Shown: positions 20,633 to 28,374 of the stretch, piece after piece
Layout: every line of letters starts with the position of its first letter
Numbering within the stretch: the first letter of the stretch is position 1
NCBI RefSeq assembly: GCF_030758755.1
Contig: NZ_CP132387.1
Coordinates: 1,364,001-1,428,000, forward strand
Length of the DNA stretch: 64,000 nt
Direction: 5' to 3'
Source: Bartonella apihabitans
GTDB taxonomy: Bacteria; Pseudomonadota; Alphaproteobacteria; Rhizobiales; Rhizobiaceae
Notes under the pieces: generated by a model
Told to the model about the DNA's origin: nothing
The model's input: only the letters and a program-made list of their open reading frames with translations
Database searches by the model: none
Position numbers and translations under genes: made by a program

Positions 20633-20755
20633 TACGCAGCCTTTCGCTTTGAATTGGTTATGTTTTTGACCATCATGTCTAAGACACGCATCAGTACATG
20701 TTCTTCGCTCCGGTTGTGCCAGATCGGCTTTCGCTTCTTCGTGGCTGTAAAATAC

Positions 20756-20809
20756 ATATAGCGATTTTCGCTATAATATGTCAACAATAAAAATAACGAT
20801 TATCGCTAT
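20756..20809 (-). promoter_or_regulatory. Leftward early promoter with two operators
   Basis: On the minus strand TTGACA (20784-20779), a 17-base spacer and CTATAT (20761-20756). A 17-bp near-palindrome of the form ATAGCGATNATCGCTAT lies at 20758-20774 in the spacer and -10 region, and a second at 20793-20809 just upstream of -35. The same arrangement controls the rightward promoter. Confidence 0.8.
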
Positions 20810-21060
20810 TATTATTAAATGACATTAAAAACGAGGAACGATAACATGTGATAGAGTGGAGCCCCGCGCGTTAACCACAATAAAAATTTTATCCTTTAAA
20901 AATTAAAAAATGTTCTTGTTTTGTTCTTTTTCTTGTGGCTAAATTTGTGGTAGAATTTTTCGGGTGGGGGAATTGGGGGCATGAAAGATGCAAAAACACA
21001 ATCACGAGAAAAAACGATTGCTTAAATCTTTAGAAAAAATAACAGATCGGGAGGCTGCCT

Positions 21061-21402
21061 TTATTTACGTTCTTTGTTCTGAGCTAGCGACTGAACCATC
21101 GCAAGAATTGCACGCTGCAACTCCGGCGAAACAGAGTCGAAAAGGGTAATTAACTGTTGTTTTCCATTGTCCACGTGAACCGGAGACGTTAAATCATCTG
21201 GCAATTTTCCAAAAAACTCGGTTATTTTCACAAGCTCATCCGCCCGGATTGACCGGCGCTCTTTACCAGGCTCTGTGTTCAACAGGCGGGTGGCTTGTGT
21301 GGGTGTTATCTCTAAATAATCCGCAAACTTTTTCTTAGCCCCACGTGGCATAGCCATGAGTTGCGCTTTTACCCATATTTTTATCTTATCCTGAATATCC
21401 AT
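21061..21402 (-). CDS. Phage repressor (CI-like, XRE helix-turn-helix), 113 aa
   Basis: Helix-turn-helix in residues 20-45 (PRGAKKKFADYLEITPTQATRLLN). The remainder (VKITEFFGKLPDDL, then VSPELQRAILAMVQSLAQ) is a short helical dimerisation tail. There is no LexA/CI-type peptidase domain, so RecA-stimulated self-cleavage is not expected and induction must work otherwise. Divergent from the Cro-like gene across two operators. Ribosome site AAAGGGGTGG precedes ATG 21402. Confidence 0.85.
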   Translation of the reverse strand: MDIQDKIKIWVKAQLMAMPRGAKKKFADYLEITPTQATRLLNTEPGKERRSIRADELVKITEFFGKLPDDLTSPVHVDNGKQQLITLFDSVSPELQRAILAMVQSLAQNKERK

Positions 21403-21446
21403 TTCGCCACCCCTTTAAAAAATACTAGCGTCTGGCTTTTTAATAT

Positions 21447-21499
21447 ATAGCGATAATCGTTAAATATTGGTTGACATGATATAGCGAATATCGCTATAT
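21447..21499 (+). promoter_or_regulatory. Rightward early promoter with two operators
   Basis: TTGACA at 21471-21476, a 17-base spacer, CTATAT at 21494-21499. Operators ATAGCGATAATCGTTAA (21447-21463) and ATAGCGAATATCGCTAT (21481-21497) match those of the leftward promoter in sequence and spacing (centres 34-35 bp apart). The left one also lies in the leader of the repressor gene and so may autoregulate it. Confidence 0.8.
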
Positions 21500-21506
21500 C
21501 TGTGAT

Positions 21507-21776
21507 ATGAAATACGAACCTGCAAACACAATCATTAGCTACCTTGGCGGAGCCCGTTCTGTTGCAACAATTATCGGGAAACATCCGTCTAGGATCTATA
21601 AATGGGCGCTTGGCCCAGACCACGCAGAAGGGCAAAGCGGGGTAATACCCGCTCGTGACCAAATCAAACTGCTTGAGTATTGCAAAAGAAATGGCATCGA
21701 TTTACGCCCCGATGATTTTTTTTCCGCTAATCGTTTGAAGTCGCTGAACGGTCGACAATCGTGTGCACGGTCGTAA
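21507..21776 (+). CDS. Cro-like regulator, 89 aa
   Basis: Divergent from the repressor. The fold is a Cro/YdaS-like helix-turn-helix: IISYLGGARSVATIIGKHPSRIYKWAL, then VIPARDQIKLLEYCKRNGIDLRPDDFF. The start codon lies seven bases after the -10 box, so the message is predicted to be leaderless or almost so. It should compete with the repressor for the shared operators and promote lytic growth. Confidence 0.8.
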   Translation: MKYEPANTIISYLGGARSVATIIGKHPSRIYKWALGPDHAEGQSGVIPARDQIKLLEYCKRNGIDLRPDDFFSANRLKSLNGRQSCARS

Positions 21777-21826
21777 TTTTTAACATTTTCCCTACGCGTT
21801 TTGTTCCCCTTTGCGCGTGGGAAAAC

Positions 21827-21864
21827 GGGGCTGGTTCCACATCGCTCCCAAAAAAACCAGCCCC
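21827..21864 (+). terminator. Hairpin after cro-like gene, possible terminator
   Basis: GGGGCTGGTT pairs with AACCAGCCCC across an 18-base loop. No T run follows, so it may be a Rho-type or antitermination-related site instead of a plain intrinsic terminator. Confidence 0.4.
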
Positions 21865-21979
21865 GCCCTTTCAACCTGTTTTGCTGAACTGTTTTGGCAA
21901 AACCAAAGATAGCAATTGTTTTTGCGCATGTGGGTAAAAGTGTGTGGTGTGCAGAACAAAAACTATGCGGAGCAAAACA

Positions 21980-22330
21980 ATGAGTAATGAGTATGTTTTC
22001 CTTGCAAAGAAAATTGCCAACGACTTGCTGAACATAGAGTTTCGCGGAGTTGGAGATACAATTGAAGCTGCCGCTTATCGCGTTGAAACGAAATGGCATG
22101 TGCCATCAAGTGTCTTAATGCGTCTTAGGCATCGGAGCGACATCAAAGACATGAAGGTTTCAAACTGGTTTGCCGTGTTCGAGGCCTATCAACACGCCTG
22201 CAAGCAGGCTGAAGCAAAATACCAAATAGCGAGAACGAATAATGAAATTGATCCGCGTCTGGCTCGGCTGGCTGATTTTATCGCTGGCTACCAAGGCAGC
22301 AAAAAAAACGAAAAGGACAATCCGCAATGA
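21980..22330 (+). CDS. Phage early hypothetical protein, 116 aa
   Basis: Not recognised. ATG 21980 follows GCGGAGC at a suitable distance. Soluble and helical, with IEAAAYRVETKWHVPSSVLMRLRHR in the middle, which could be a DNA-binding helix pair. It is the first gene after the Cro-like gene and precedes the replication genes, the place of CII-type or replication accessory proteins. Confidence 0.6.
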   Translation: MSNEYVFLAKKIANDLLNIEFRGVGDTIEAAAYRVETKWHVPSSVLMRLRHRSDIKDMKVSNWFAVFEAYQHACKQAEAKYQIARTNNEIDPRLARLADFIAGYQGSKKNEKDNPQ

Positions 22331-22366
22331 CCACAAATGAACTTTGTTGGCGGTGGAGTAACTAAA

Positions 22367-23263
22367 ATGAGCACAAACCGCCCATGGTATAAGCGATACC
22401 CGGCTGATTTTATTCAAGGAACAATGGGCTTAAGCCTCGAAGAAAAAGGGGCTTATTCAATCATCCTTGATCTAATCTATGCCAAAGGCGCGCCGATTGT
22501 CGACGATGCAAGATATATCGCCGGCGTGTGCAACATATCGCTTAGAAAATGGGCGGCCATTCGTGAGCGGCTTGTTGAAGCTAAAAAAATAACAATTTCC
22601 GCCGGTTTTATCTCCAATTTTCGCGCAGAAAAAGAGATCGAAAACGTCTCGAAACTTGAACGAAAACTCGCTGAAAGTGGCGCGAAAGGTGGACGAAAAC
22701 AAGCTGAAAATGCACCTCGTTTCAATAAAAACAATAACTTAGATCAAGCCACCCTTAAGCATACGCGCGCGAAAGATATAGAAACAGATACAGATATAAA
22801 AAAGGATACTAACGTATCCCAAAAAAAAGGTTGCCGGTTACCAGACGATTTTCAACCGGATTTTTCTTTTGCCACCAATGAAGGTTTTTCCCAAGACGAA
22901 GCCCAAACGTTGTTCGAGAGCTTCCGGGACTATTGGACTGCAAAAACGGGAAAAGACGCGACCAAACGCGATTGGCAAGCGACTTGGCGGAACTGGGTGA
23001 GAAGCCCCTACAACAAAAAAATCAAAGGATTTAATCATGCAAAATCTCGCGAAGAGCGAAAATCGACCGGTCGGCAATTCGCCGAAGCCGTGTTTAACAT
23101 CTGTGATCGACAGGGCTTGGATCCGCATCAACCAATTGTTAGCCGAGACGTTCCCACCGAAGTTTCGGGCTGGGGCGAAACCGACGCTGGAACAGATAGC
23201 GAATACGCGAGTGCTCATAGCCGACACACGGGACTTGCTATCGTTGCGAGCAACCCCCGCTGA
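22367..23263 (+). CDS. DUF1376 replication-initiator-like protein, 298 aa
   Basis: The DUF1376 (YdaU) domain is clear in residues 1-90: RPWYKRYPADFIQGTMGLSLEEKGAYSIILDLIY. It is followed by a lysine-rich linker and a C-terminal region with FRDYWTAKTGKDATKRDWQATWRNWV, a helix pair found in phage replication proteins that bind the origin. ATG 22367 follows GGTGGAG; a start 30 bases upstream is less likely. Its last 227 bases overlap the next gene in another frame. Confidence 0.8.
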   Translation: MSTNRPWYKRYPADFIQGTMGLSLEEKGAYSIILDLIYAKGAPIVDDARYIAGVCNISLRKWAAIRERLVEAKKITISAGFISNFRAEKEIENVSKLERKLAESGAKGGRKQAENAPRFNKNNNLDQATLKHTRAKDIETDTDIKKDTNVSQKKGCRLPDDFQPDFSFATNEGFSQDEAQTLFESFRDYWTAKTGKDATKRDWQATWRNWVRSPYNKKIKGFNHAKSREERKSTGRQFAEAVFNICDRQGLDPHQPIVSRDVPTEVSGWGETDAGTDSEYASAHSRHTGLAIVASNPR

Positions 23264-23624
23264 CGTTGCAAAAATTTTCGCGCTTTTGGCTGGTGGAATG
23301 GCCGCTCGAAAAGGCGATGAAGCAGCGATATCGGCACAGGCCTACACCGACGCATTGGCGCACCGTTCAAGCTGGGCAATTGGTGAGGCTTATTCGCGGA
23401 TTATCGAAGGCGAAGCAAAAGAATTCAGCCAGACATTTTTACCGACAGCGCCGGAACTCTCTCAATTTTGCAAAAAGATCGAAGAGAACATGCGGGCAAA
23501 ACTTGATCGCATTGAGGCCATTCTGGACGCCCCTGAAGAACAAGCCAGTGGGACATCTATTTCAGCAGAAAAATTCGACGAACTGATTAAAAAATTCAAA
23601 CAAGTTAAGGGAGAAGCAGCATGA
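23037..23624 (+). CDS. Phage replication-associated protein (helicase-loader position), 195 aa
   Basis: The segment [45 protein letters not shown] and [12 protein letters not shown] matches a recurring type of rhizobial phage protein placed after DUF1376 genes. The C-terminus is helical. Position suggests loading of host helicase, as lambda P does, but no motif proves it. The first 227 bases lie inside the DUF1376 gene, and the conserved part begins inside that overlap. It overlaps the next start by four bases. Confidence 0.65.
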   Translation: MQNLAKSENRPVGNSPKPCLTSVIDRAWIRINQLLAETFPPKFRAGAKPTLEQIANTRVLIADTRDLLSLRATPADVAKIFALLAGGMAARKGDEAAISAQAYTDALAHRSSWAIGEAYSRIIEGEAKEFSQTFLPTAPELSQFCKKIEENMRAKLDRIEAILDAPEEQASGTSISAEKFDELIKKFKQVKGEAA

Positions 23625-23875
23625 GCGAGGAAGATCAAAACACAGTCGTAGCAGCTAGCCAGTTGCGTTCTTTTATCGAGCGTATCGAACGCCTTGAAGA
23701 AGAAAAGAAAACAATCTCCGACGACATAAAAGAAGTTTATGCGGAGCTTAAAGGAAATGGTTTCGACAGCAAGGCTGTTCGCGAGGTTATCCGCTTGCGC
23801 AAAAAAGAAGACCATGAGCGGCAGGAAGAGGAAGCCATGGTCGAGCTCTACAAAAACGCGCTTGGTATGAGGTGA
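23621..23875 (+). CDS. GapR-like (UPF0335/DUF2312) protein, 84 aa
   Basis: Nearly the whole chain is the DUF2312 domain: [39 protein letters not shown] then [23 protein letters not shown]. Host GapR is a nucleoid protein of alphaproteobacteria that clamps overtwisted DNA ahead of replication and helps gyrase. A phage copy next to replication genes could do the same for phage DNA or compete with the host protein. Confidence 0.9.
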   Translation: MSEEDQNTVVAASQLRSFIERIERLEEEKKTISDDIKEVYAELKGNGFDSKAVREVIRLRKKEDHERQEEEAMVELYKNALGMR

Positions 23876-23880
23876 ACAAA

Positions 23881-24284
23881 ATGGTGGCTTATTCCTTTCA
23901 AAACCAGTTTGCCTCGTTTGTTGCGAATGGTCTTAAGAGACAAACAACTCGGCCAATGCGCAAAAATAGACATGCCAAGATTGGCGATAAGCTACAATTG
24001 TTCACTGGTTTGCGGACGAAAGAATGCCGCAAGTTGCTGACAAAAGAACCTATTTGCACGGCTGTTGATGCGATCGAGATACATCTCTCTCGGACTGTAC
24101 GCATGCCAAAATTGAACGGGTTGTTGTTAATGGGCGTGAGCTTCTTGATGACGAAGTTGAAGCTTTTGCAAAGGCCGACGGCTTTCTTGGTAGTGCGACA
24201 CAGGCGCCCAGTGAAGAAATGGCTGCATTTTTTCATCACTTTTATGGCAGCGGCGTTTTTCGCGGCCGCGTTATTCATTGGTAG
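23881..24284 (+). pseudogene. ASCH-domain phage protein, frame broken, about 133 aa
   Basis: The first part VAYSFQNQFASFVANGLKRQTTRP and KIGDKLQLFTGLRTKEC is the ASCH fold of rhizobial phages, an RNA- or nucleotide-binding PUA relative. At the CTCTCTC tract 24085-24091 one CT unit too many shifts the frame. Removing it gives HLSDCTHAKIERVVVNGRELL and a normal end at 24284 (GRVIHW). As written, the frame continues into a spurious hydrophobic tail. Confidence 0.75.
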
Positions 24285-24299
24285 AGCGGAGGCAGCGGA

Positions 24300-25586
24300 A
24301 TGATTTATGGCAGCATCTGTTCTGGTATCGAAGCTGCAACAGTGGCGTGGGAGCCTTTAGGATGGCAACCGGCTTTCTTTTCAGAGATTGAAAAATTTCC
24401 CTGTCAATTACTTGCACACCGGTACGGCAGCAATACGCCGAACGAACCGATATGCGCGAATGGCGTTCCAAACTTTGGTGATATGAATGGATATGAACAA
24501 TGGCCTCAATACGCAATTGACCTTCTCGTTGGCGGGGCCCCGTGCCAAGACTTCTCAATCGCAGGTATCCGAGCAGGCTTGGCTGGAGAGCGTAGCAGTC
24601 TCGTCATTACCTTTGTTAAAATTGTTCGCAAATACCGCCCCCGCTGGTTTGTTTGGGAAAATGTGCCCGGAGTGCTTACAAGTGGCAGCGGACAAGACTT
24701 TGCAGACATTTTGGGACTTTTCACCGGACACCGAGTTGAAAAGCCCAAAAGCGGATGGAAGAATTCGGGATACGTCGAAGGATACGAAAACGCGTACAGC
24801 GTCGCTTGGAGAGTGCTCGACGCTCAATTTACCAGAGCACGCGGGTTTCCAAGAGCAGTGCCACAACGAAGGCGTCGTGTGTTCCTTGTCGGACATATTG
24901 GAACGAACAAATATCCCGCAGCGGTATTATTTGACCTCGAAAGCCTGCGCGGGGATTTTGCGCCGCGCAGAGAAGCGAGGCAGAGCATTGCCGCAAGCAT
25001 TGCAGACGGCGTTGGAACAAGTAATACAGACGACAAAAATCAGCAAAGAAAACAATTAAATAACGGCAATCATCTTTTTGTTTGCACACTTGGGCATAGC
25101 CAATCCAATGGATTGGGCATTTCAAACGCAAACGTGGCAAATACGCTTGAAGCAACCGCCAGCGTTAATCAAGCCGTTTTCGATCGACAATCAAGCGGCG
25201 AATATGGGGCGAATGATGTGGCGTCAACTGTTTCCGCCCGCGATTATAAAAGCGCGAGCGATCTGATCGCGTGTTCGCCGCTTGCGTTTGATTGCTTATC
25301 GGGCGGCAAGACCGGTAATTCCGTTGGTAATATCCCAGGGGCGTTGCACGGCGTCGGAAGGGCAGCGATTGCAACGAAAACTCAAGTCCGGCGGTTGATG
25401 CCGATCGAGTGTGAAAGGATTATGGGTTTCCCCGATAATTACACAAAGCTTGACGAAAAAACCGCCGACGCACCGCGCTACAAGGCTTTAGGTAACAGCA
25501 TGGCTGTGAATTGTATGAGGTGGGTAGGTGAAAGAATTCAGCTCGTTGAAAACTTTCTGTCGGGAATTTTGGAGACCACGTCATGA
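24300..25586 (+). CDS. DNA (cytosine-5) methyltransferase, 428 aa
   Basis: All main motifs are present: SAM-binding SICSGIEAATVAWEPLGW, catalytic GGAPCQDFSIAG (cysteine about residue 81), WENVPG, the QRRRRVFLVGH motif, a variable target-recognition region, and the final ALGNSMAV. It methylates C5 of cytosine in phage DNA, likely against host restriction; target site unknown. No cognate endonuclease lies nearby. It overlaps the next methyltransferase start by four bases, and a second protein-like frame lies inside it. Confidence 0.93.
   Translation: MIYGSICSGIEAATVAWEPLGWQPAFFSEIEKFPCQLLAHRYGSNTPNEPICANGVPNFGDMNGYEQWPQYAIDLLVGGAPCQDFSIAGIRAGLAGERSSLVITFVKIVRKYRPRWFVWENVPGVLTSGSGQDFADILGLFTGHRVEKPKSGWKNSGYVEGYENAYSVAWRVLDAQFTRARGFPRAVPQRRRRVFLVGHIGTNKYPAAVLFDLESLRGDFAPRREARQSIAASIADGVGTSNTDDKNQQRKQLNNGNHLFVCTLGHSQSNGLGISNANVANTLEATASVNQAVFDRQSSGEYGANDVASTVSARDYKSASDLIACSPLAFDCLSGGKTGNSVGNIPGALHGVGRAAIATKTQVRRLMPIECERIMGFPDNYTKLDEKTADAPRYKALGNSMAVNCMRWVGERIQLVENFLSGILETTS
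24493..25059 (+). CDS. Nested phage protein inside the methyltransferase gene, about 188 aa
   Basis: Reads in the +1 frame relative to the methyltransferase and is wholly contained in it. The C-terminal part is protein-like: GECSTLNLPEHAG, then CSLSDILERTNIPQRYYLT and KACAGILRRAEKRGRALPQAL. I recognise this ending as a recurring phage-encoded sequence, usually found next to or over cytosine methyltransferase genes. The opening NNGLNTQLTFSLA also recurs. ATG 24493 or 24487; weak site GGTGAT upstream. Function unknown. Confidence 0.6.
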   Translation: MNNGLNTQLTFSLAGPRAKTSQSQVSEQAWLESVAVSSLPLLKLFANTAPAGLFGKMCPECLQVAADKTLQTFWDFSPDTELKSPKADGRIRDTSKDTKTRTASLGECSTLNLPEHAGFQEQCHNEGVVCSLSDILERTNIPQRYYLTSKACAGILRRAEKRGRALPQALQTALEQVIQTTKISKENN

Positions 25587-26611
25587 TAGAGCGCGTAGCA
25601 GAACGGCTTACAACATACACAGGCGATTGCTTGTCTATTTTGCCAGCATTACAGGCTGAAAGTGTCGATTGCGTGGTAACCAGCCCGCCTTATTGGTGCT
25701 TGCGCGACTATGGTGCATCCGGTCAATTAGGCCTCGAAGCGACACCAGATGAACACGTCGCGAAAATGGTCAAAGTATTTAACGAGGTGAAGCGCGTCTT
25801 AAAAAACACTGGAACATGTTTCGTCAATTATGGCGACAGTTACGCGACCGGCAAAAAGTGGGGAAAGGCAAAGGACCTATGCCTAATCCCGCAGCGCTTC
25901 GCAATCGCGATGCAAAACGCAGGCTGGTTTGTGCGTTCAGAAATCATTTGGGCGAAGCCAAATCCAATGCCGGAAAGTGTCACCGACAGACCGGCAGCGG
26001 CACATGAGAAAATTTTCCTTTTCACAAAAGCCCCAACTTATTTTTACGATGCCGATATCGTACGGCAAAAGCTCTCGGGCAGCTCCATTCAGAGACTTTC
26101 CCAAGATATCGAGCACCAAACAGGTTCTAGCCGTGCCAATGGCGGCGGGAAAAAGAACGGGAATATGAAAGCAGTGGCAAGGAAGCGCGGACAAGTGCCG
26201 GGCAATCGGGTGCAAGCTGGGCTGGCTCGATTAGACCAAATGAGTAAGGCGGAGCAGTGTGCCAATGGCCGAAACTTACGCGATTATGAACCCGCACCGA
26301 TGCCGGTCTGGAACATCGCAACAGTCCCTTTTACCGGCGAACATTTTGCTACATTTCCGCCTGAATTAGCTGAACGTTGTATTCTGGCAGGCTGCCCAAA
26401 AAACGGGGTGGTGTTAGATCCTTTTTCCGGTTCGGGAACGACTGGATTGGTTGCGTTACGCCACAGTCGAAAAGCTATTCTTATCGAAATCAACCCAAAA
26501 TTTATGGATATGGCAGTGCGCCGGATAAAAGCTGAATGGCACGTACCTGACAGTCAGCAACGTCCAGATTTTGGCCCGCTGTTCAAAAATATTCCGGAGG
26601 CCGCAGAATGA
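25583..26611 (+). CDS. Site-specific DNA methyltransferase (N4/N6 amino type), 342 aa
   Basis: Catalytic TSPPYW at residues 33-38 near the N-terminus and the SAM-binding FSGSGTTG near residue 280 give the beta-class order. TSPPYW favours N4-cytosine, though N6-adenine enzymes of this layout exist. The middle (residues 165-225) is a target-recognition region rich in basic residues. Coupled to the C5 methyltransferase by a four-base overlap, so the phage modifies its DNA with two chemistries. Confidence 0.92.
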   Translation: MIERVAERLTTYTGDCLSILPALQAESVDCVVTSPPYWCLRDYGASGQLGLEATPDEHVAKMVKVFNEVKRVLKNTGTCFVNYGDSYATGKKWGKAKDLCLIPQRFAIAMQNAGWFVRSEIIWAKPNPMPESVTDRPAAAHEKIFLFTKAPTYFYDADIVRQKLSGSSIQRLSQDIEHQTGSSRANGGGKKNGNMKAVARKRGQVPGNRVQAGLARLDQMSKAEQCANGRNLRDYEPAPMPVWNIATVPFTGEHFATFPPELAERCILAGCPKNGVVLDPFSGSGTTGLVALRHSRKAILIEINPKFMDMAVRRIKAEWHVPDSQQRPDFGPLFKNIPEAAE

Positions 26612-26832
26612 CAATAAAAAACGTCTGCGTCCTAAACGCATTTCTTTTTTATGGTTTGGAGGTAAACAACCATGCTGTCGGATATTTGGTTCGTACAATT
26701 CTTACTGTTTTGGATGTTTTGCAATGTTTTGTTCATCCACTTTTGTCTCTAGATTTTTATGGGAAAGCAAAACTCAATAGAAAAGCCGCCGCCGAATTAG
26801 AGCAGAAAAAGCATGAGGAGACGGCGGAATGA
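26608..26832 (+). CDS. Small phage hypothetical protein, 74 aa
   Basis: Overlaps both neighbours by four bases (ATGA at each end), which argues that the frame is real. A hydrophobic middle (YLVRTILTVLDVLQCFV) suggests one membrane segment, with a charged coiled C-terminus (AAAELEQKKHEETAE). No family recognised. Confidence 0.55.
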   Translation: MTIKNVCVLNAFLFYGLEVNNHAVGYLVRTILTVLDVLQCFVHPLLSLDFYGKAKLNRKAAAELEQKKHEETAE

Positions 26833-27341
26833 CGTTCCTAGCTCATTGTTTTCTGACTGCTTTTGCTATCGCGCTTTATTTCATTTGCAGGATGCCAGTT
26901 GTCGGTAGAGGCACAATCGGTTTTAGTTTTACGTTATTAGCATGGACAAGTGTGATCGTAATGTGTGCCAATCTGTGGAACCTGTCCAGAATTCTGAAAT
27001 TGCCGGTAAACGAAGATTTCAAAAAAACTATTCGTCGGTATTTTGAGAGGAAACGTATCGACTTTAAAGAGGCAGTTTACGGACGCTTCATATTGGTTGG
27101 TATAGCTCTTTTGTTACTCTGCGCACCGCACTACCGGATAATTTTGTTCAATATCGACGCGGGTAAAAATTCAATTTCTATTGACTTAGCCCAGTTTATT
27201 AAATTGTTTTGTTTTGTTGCTGTCGTTTATCTCGTTCAGCTAACCATACGCAATTTTTCCACCATTCGTTCATATTTCCATATTTACCACGAAGTAAAAG
27301 AAACTACGGCTCCTGATGAAATAAAGGAGCCATTCGAATGA
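26829..27341 (+). CDS. Phage membrane protein of unknown function, 170 aa
   Basis: Four hydrophobic segments, roughly residues 3-20, 28-48, 88-108 and 120-140, separated by a basic loop with FERKRIDFKEAVYGR. Cytoplasmic charged tail. Overlaps its neighbours by four bases. No family recognised; a role in superinfection exclusion would be a guess. Confidence 0.6.
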   Translation: MTFLAHCFLTAFAIALYFICRMPVVGRGTIGFSFTLLAWTSVIVMCANLWNLSRILKLPVNEDFKKTIRRYFERKRIDFKEAVYGRFILVGIALLLLCAPHYRIILFNIDAGKNSISIDLAQFIKLFCFVAVVYLVQLTIRNFSTIRSYFHIYHEVKETTAPDEIKEPFE

Positions 27342-27622
27342 GACGCGCTGCCAAAAGAGATACGGCGGAACGCGCAATCGTGGCAGTGCTCGAGCAGCAT
27401 TTCATGACGGTTTATCGTCTGGACCAGCCCGTCGATTTGCTGGTTGGCTTTCGTGGTGTGAACCATCTGGTAGAATGCAAGACCGGACATAAAGGGTACG
27501 GCAAAAGCTTGAATAATAACCAGTTGCAGTTTGCAGCGGGTTGGAAAGGTTCACCTGTTGTGACGCTTCATTCAACCGACGAAGCGATCGAATGGGCGCG
27601 CAAGGTAGCGAAAGGGCAATAA
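27338..27622 (+). CDS. Small PD-(D/E)xK nuclease (VRR-NUC-like), 94 aa
   Basis: AAKRDTAERAIVAVLEQHF, then VDLLVGFRGVNHLVECKTGHK holds the D...ExK active-site pattern, followed by NNQLQFAAGWKG and a TLHSTDEAIEWA end. This is the layout of single-domain phage VRR-NUC-like nucleases and of some junction resolvases. It sits in the late part of the early rightward operon, where RusA-type resolvases are common. Confidence 0.8.
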   Translation: MRRAAKRDTAERAIVAVLEQHFMTVYRLDQPVDLLVGFRGVNHLVECKTGHKGYGKSLNNNQLQFAAGWKGSPVVTLHSTDEAIEWARKVAKGQ

Positions 27623-27675
27623 TCCACAAACAGACATAAACATAAGGAAGGGAGCGCAAATAAGAGGGCAATATA

Positions 27676-28332
27676 TTGGATAAACGACCTATCACCGTTG
27701 TAAAACTGAAATCGGGTTCAAAGGCTGGCAAACTCAGGGCAAAGCGTGGGCGAGGACGGCCACGCCTTGAAGGCATTTATAGACAGCCGAACGGGCAGCC
27801 ATCGCGGGCAAAAAACCCGCCGCAAAAGGTAGCGTTGGAAGCACGGGCGCGACTGTATGGGCTCACCATGAAACAGGCAAAAGACCCACGTTCTGCAACC
27901 AATCTTGGACAGCTGGCAATGTTGCATGATGCGTGTCCCGACCAAGGGATAACGGACAGACAATACAATGCAGTGCAGCAATATTTAGATGTGGTGAATG
28001 ATTATAAAAAATCACTGTGTTCACCGGACGCACAATGGGGACAACCGGCGATTGTCGCAAGCAACGATGAAGACGATTATACGGCGTGGTGCGAGCGCGC
28101 CAAAAAAAGATATGAGGACGTAGAAAAAGCAATTGCCGAAGCGCAGCGCGAAAATCCGGAAGCCAATTTCCATATCGTTTTAACGCACGTAATAGGCCGA
28201 GACATAGCTATGTCGCGATACATTGGCGACTTGCGACTGCTTTGCAACGTCTTGTACAGGCATTTCAACCCGCAGCAAACGGAAGAAAATAGAAAACGGA
28301 TTTATTCATGGATTTCTCTAGCCGGCATGTAA
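27676..28332 (+). CDS. Phage hypothetical protein with basic N-terminus, 218 aa
   Basis: Starts at TTG 27676 with GAGGGC upstream; no ATG fits. The N-terminus contains an AT-hook-like RGRGRPRLEG, typical of minor-groove binding. The rest is helical, with ARLYGLTMKQAKDPRSATNLGQL and a helix ending near IYSWISLAGM. Its place as last gene before the late promoter fits an antiterminator or late activator, but this is inference only. Confidence 0.6.
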   Translation: MDKRPITVVKLKSGSKAGKLRAKRGRGRPRLEGIYRQPNGQPSRAKNPPQKVALEARARLYGLTMKQAKDPRSATNLGQLAMLHDACPDQGITDRQYNAVQQYLDVVNDYKKSLCSPDAQWGQPAIVASNDEDDYTAWCERAKKRYEDVEKAIAEAQRENPEANFHIVLTHVIGRDIAMSRYIGDLRLLCNVLYRHFNPQQTEENRKRIYSWISLAGM

Positions 28333-28339
28333 TTTTTTC

Positions 28340-28374
28340 TTGACTTTCTGTGCAATAAAATGAATTAATTGCAC
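28340..28374 (+). promoter_or_regulatory. Putative late promoter with inverted repeat
   Basis: TTGACT at 28340-28345 is followed by the perfect inverted repeat GTGCAAT...ATTGCAC (28350-28374), with AT-rich sequence at the -10 position (about 28363-28369). It lies in the only sizeable gap before the packaging genes. The remaining gap to 28521 holds nothing else supported. Confidence 0.4.

Noticed and set aside
20632..20757. A 41-codon open frame upstream of the ERF gene, ending TAATG with it
   Set aside because: Its ATG lies within the -10 box of the leftward promoter, so it would not be in the transcript. Treated as untranslated leader.
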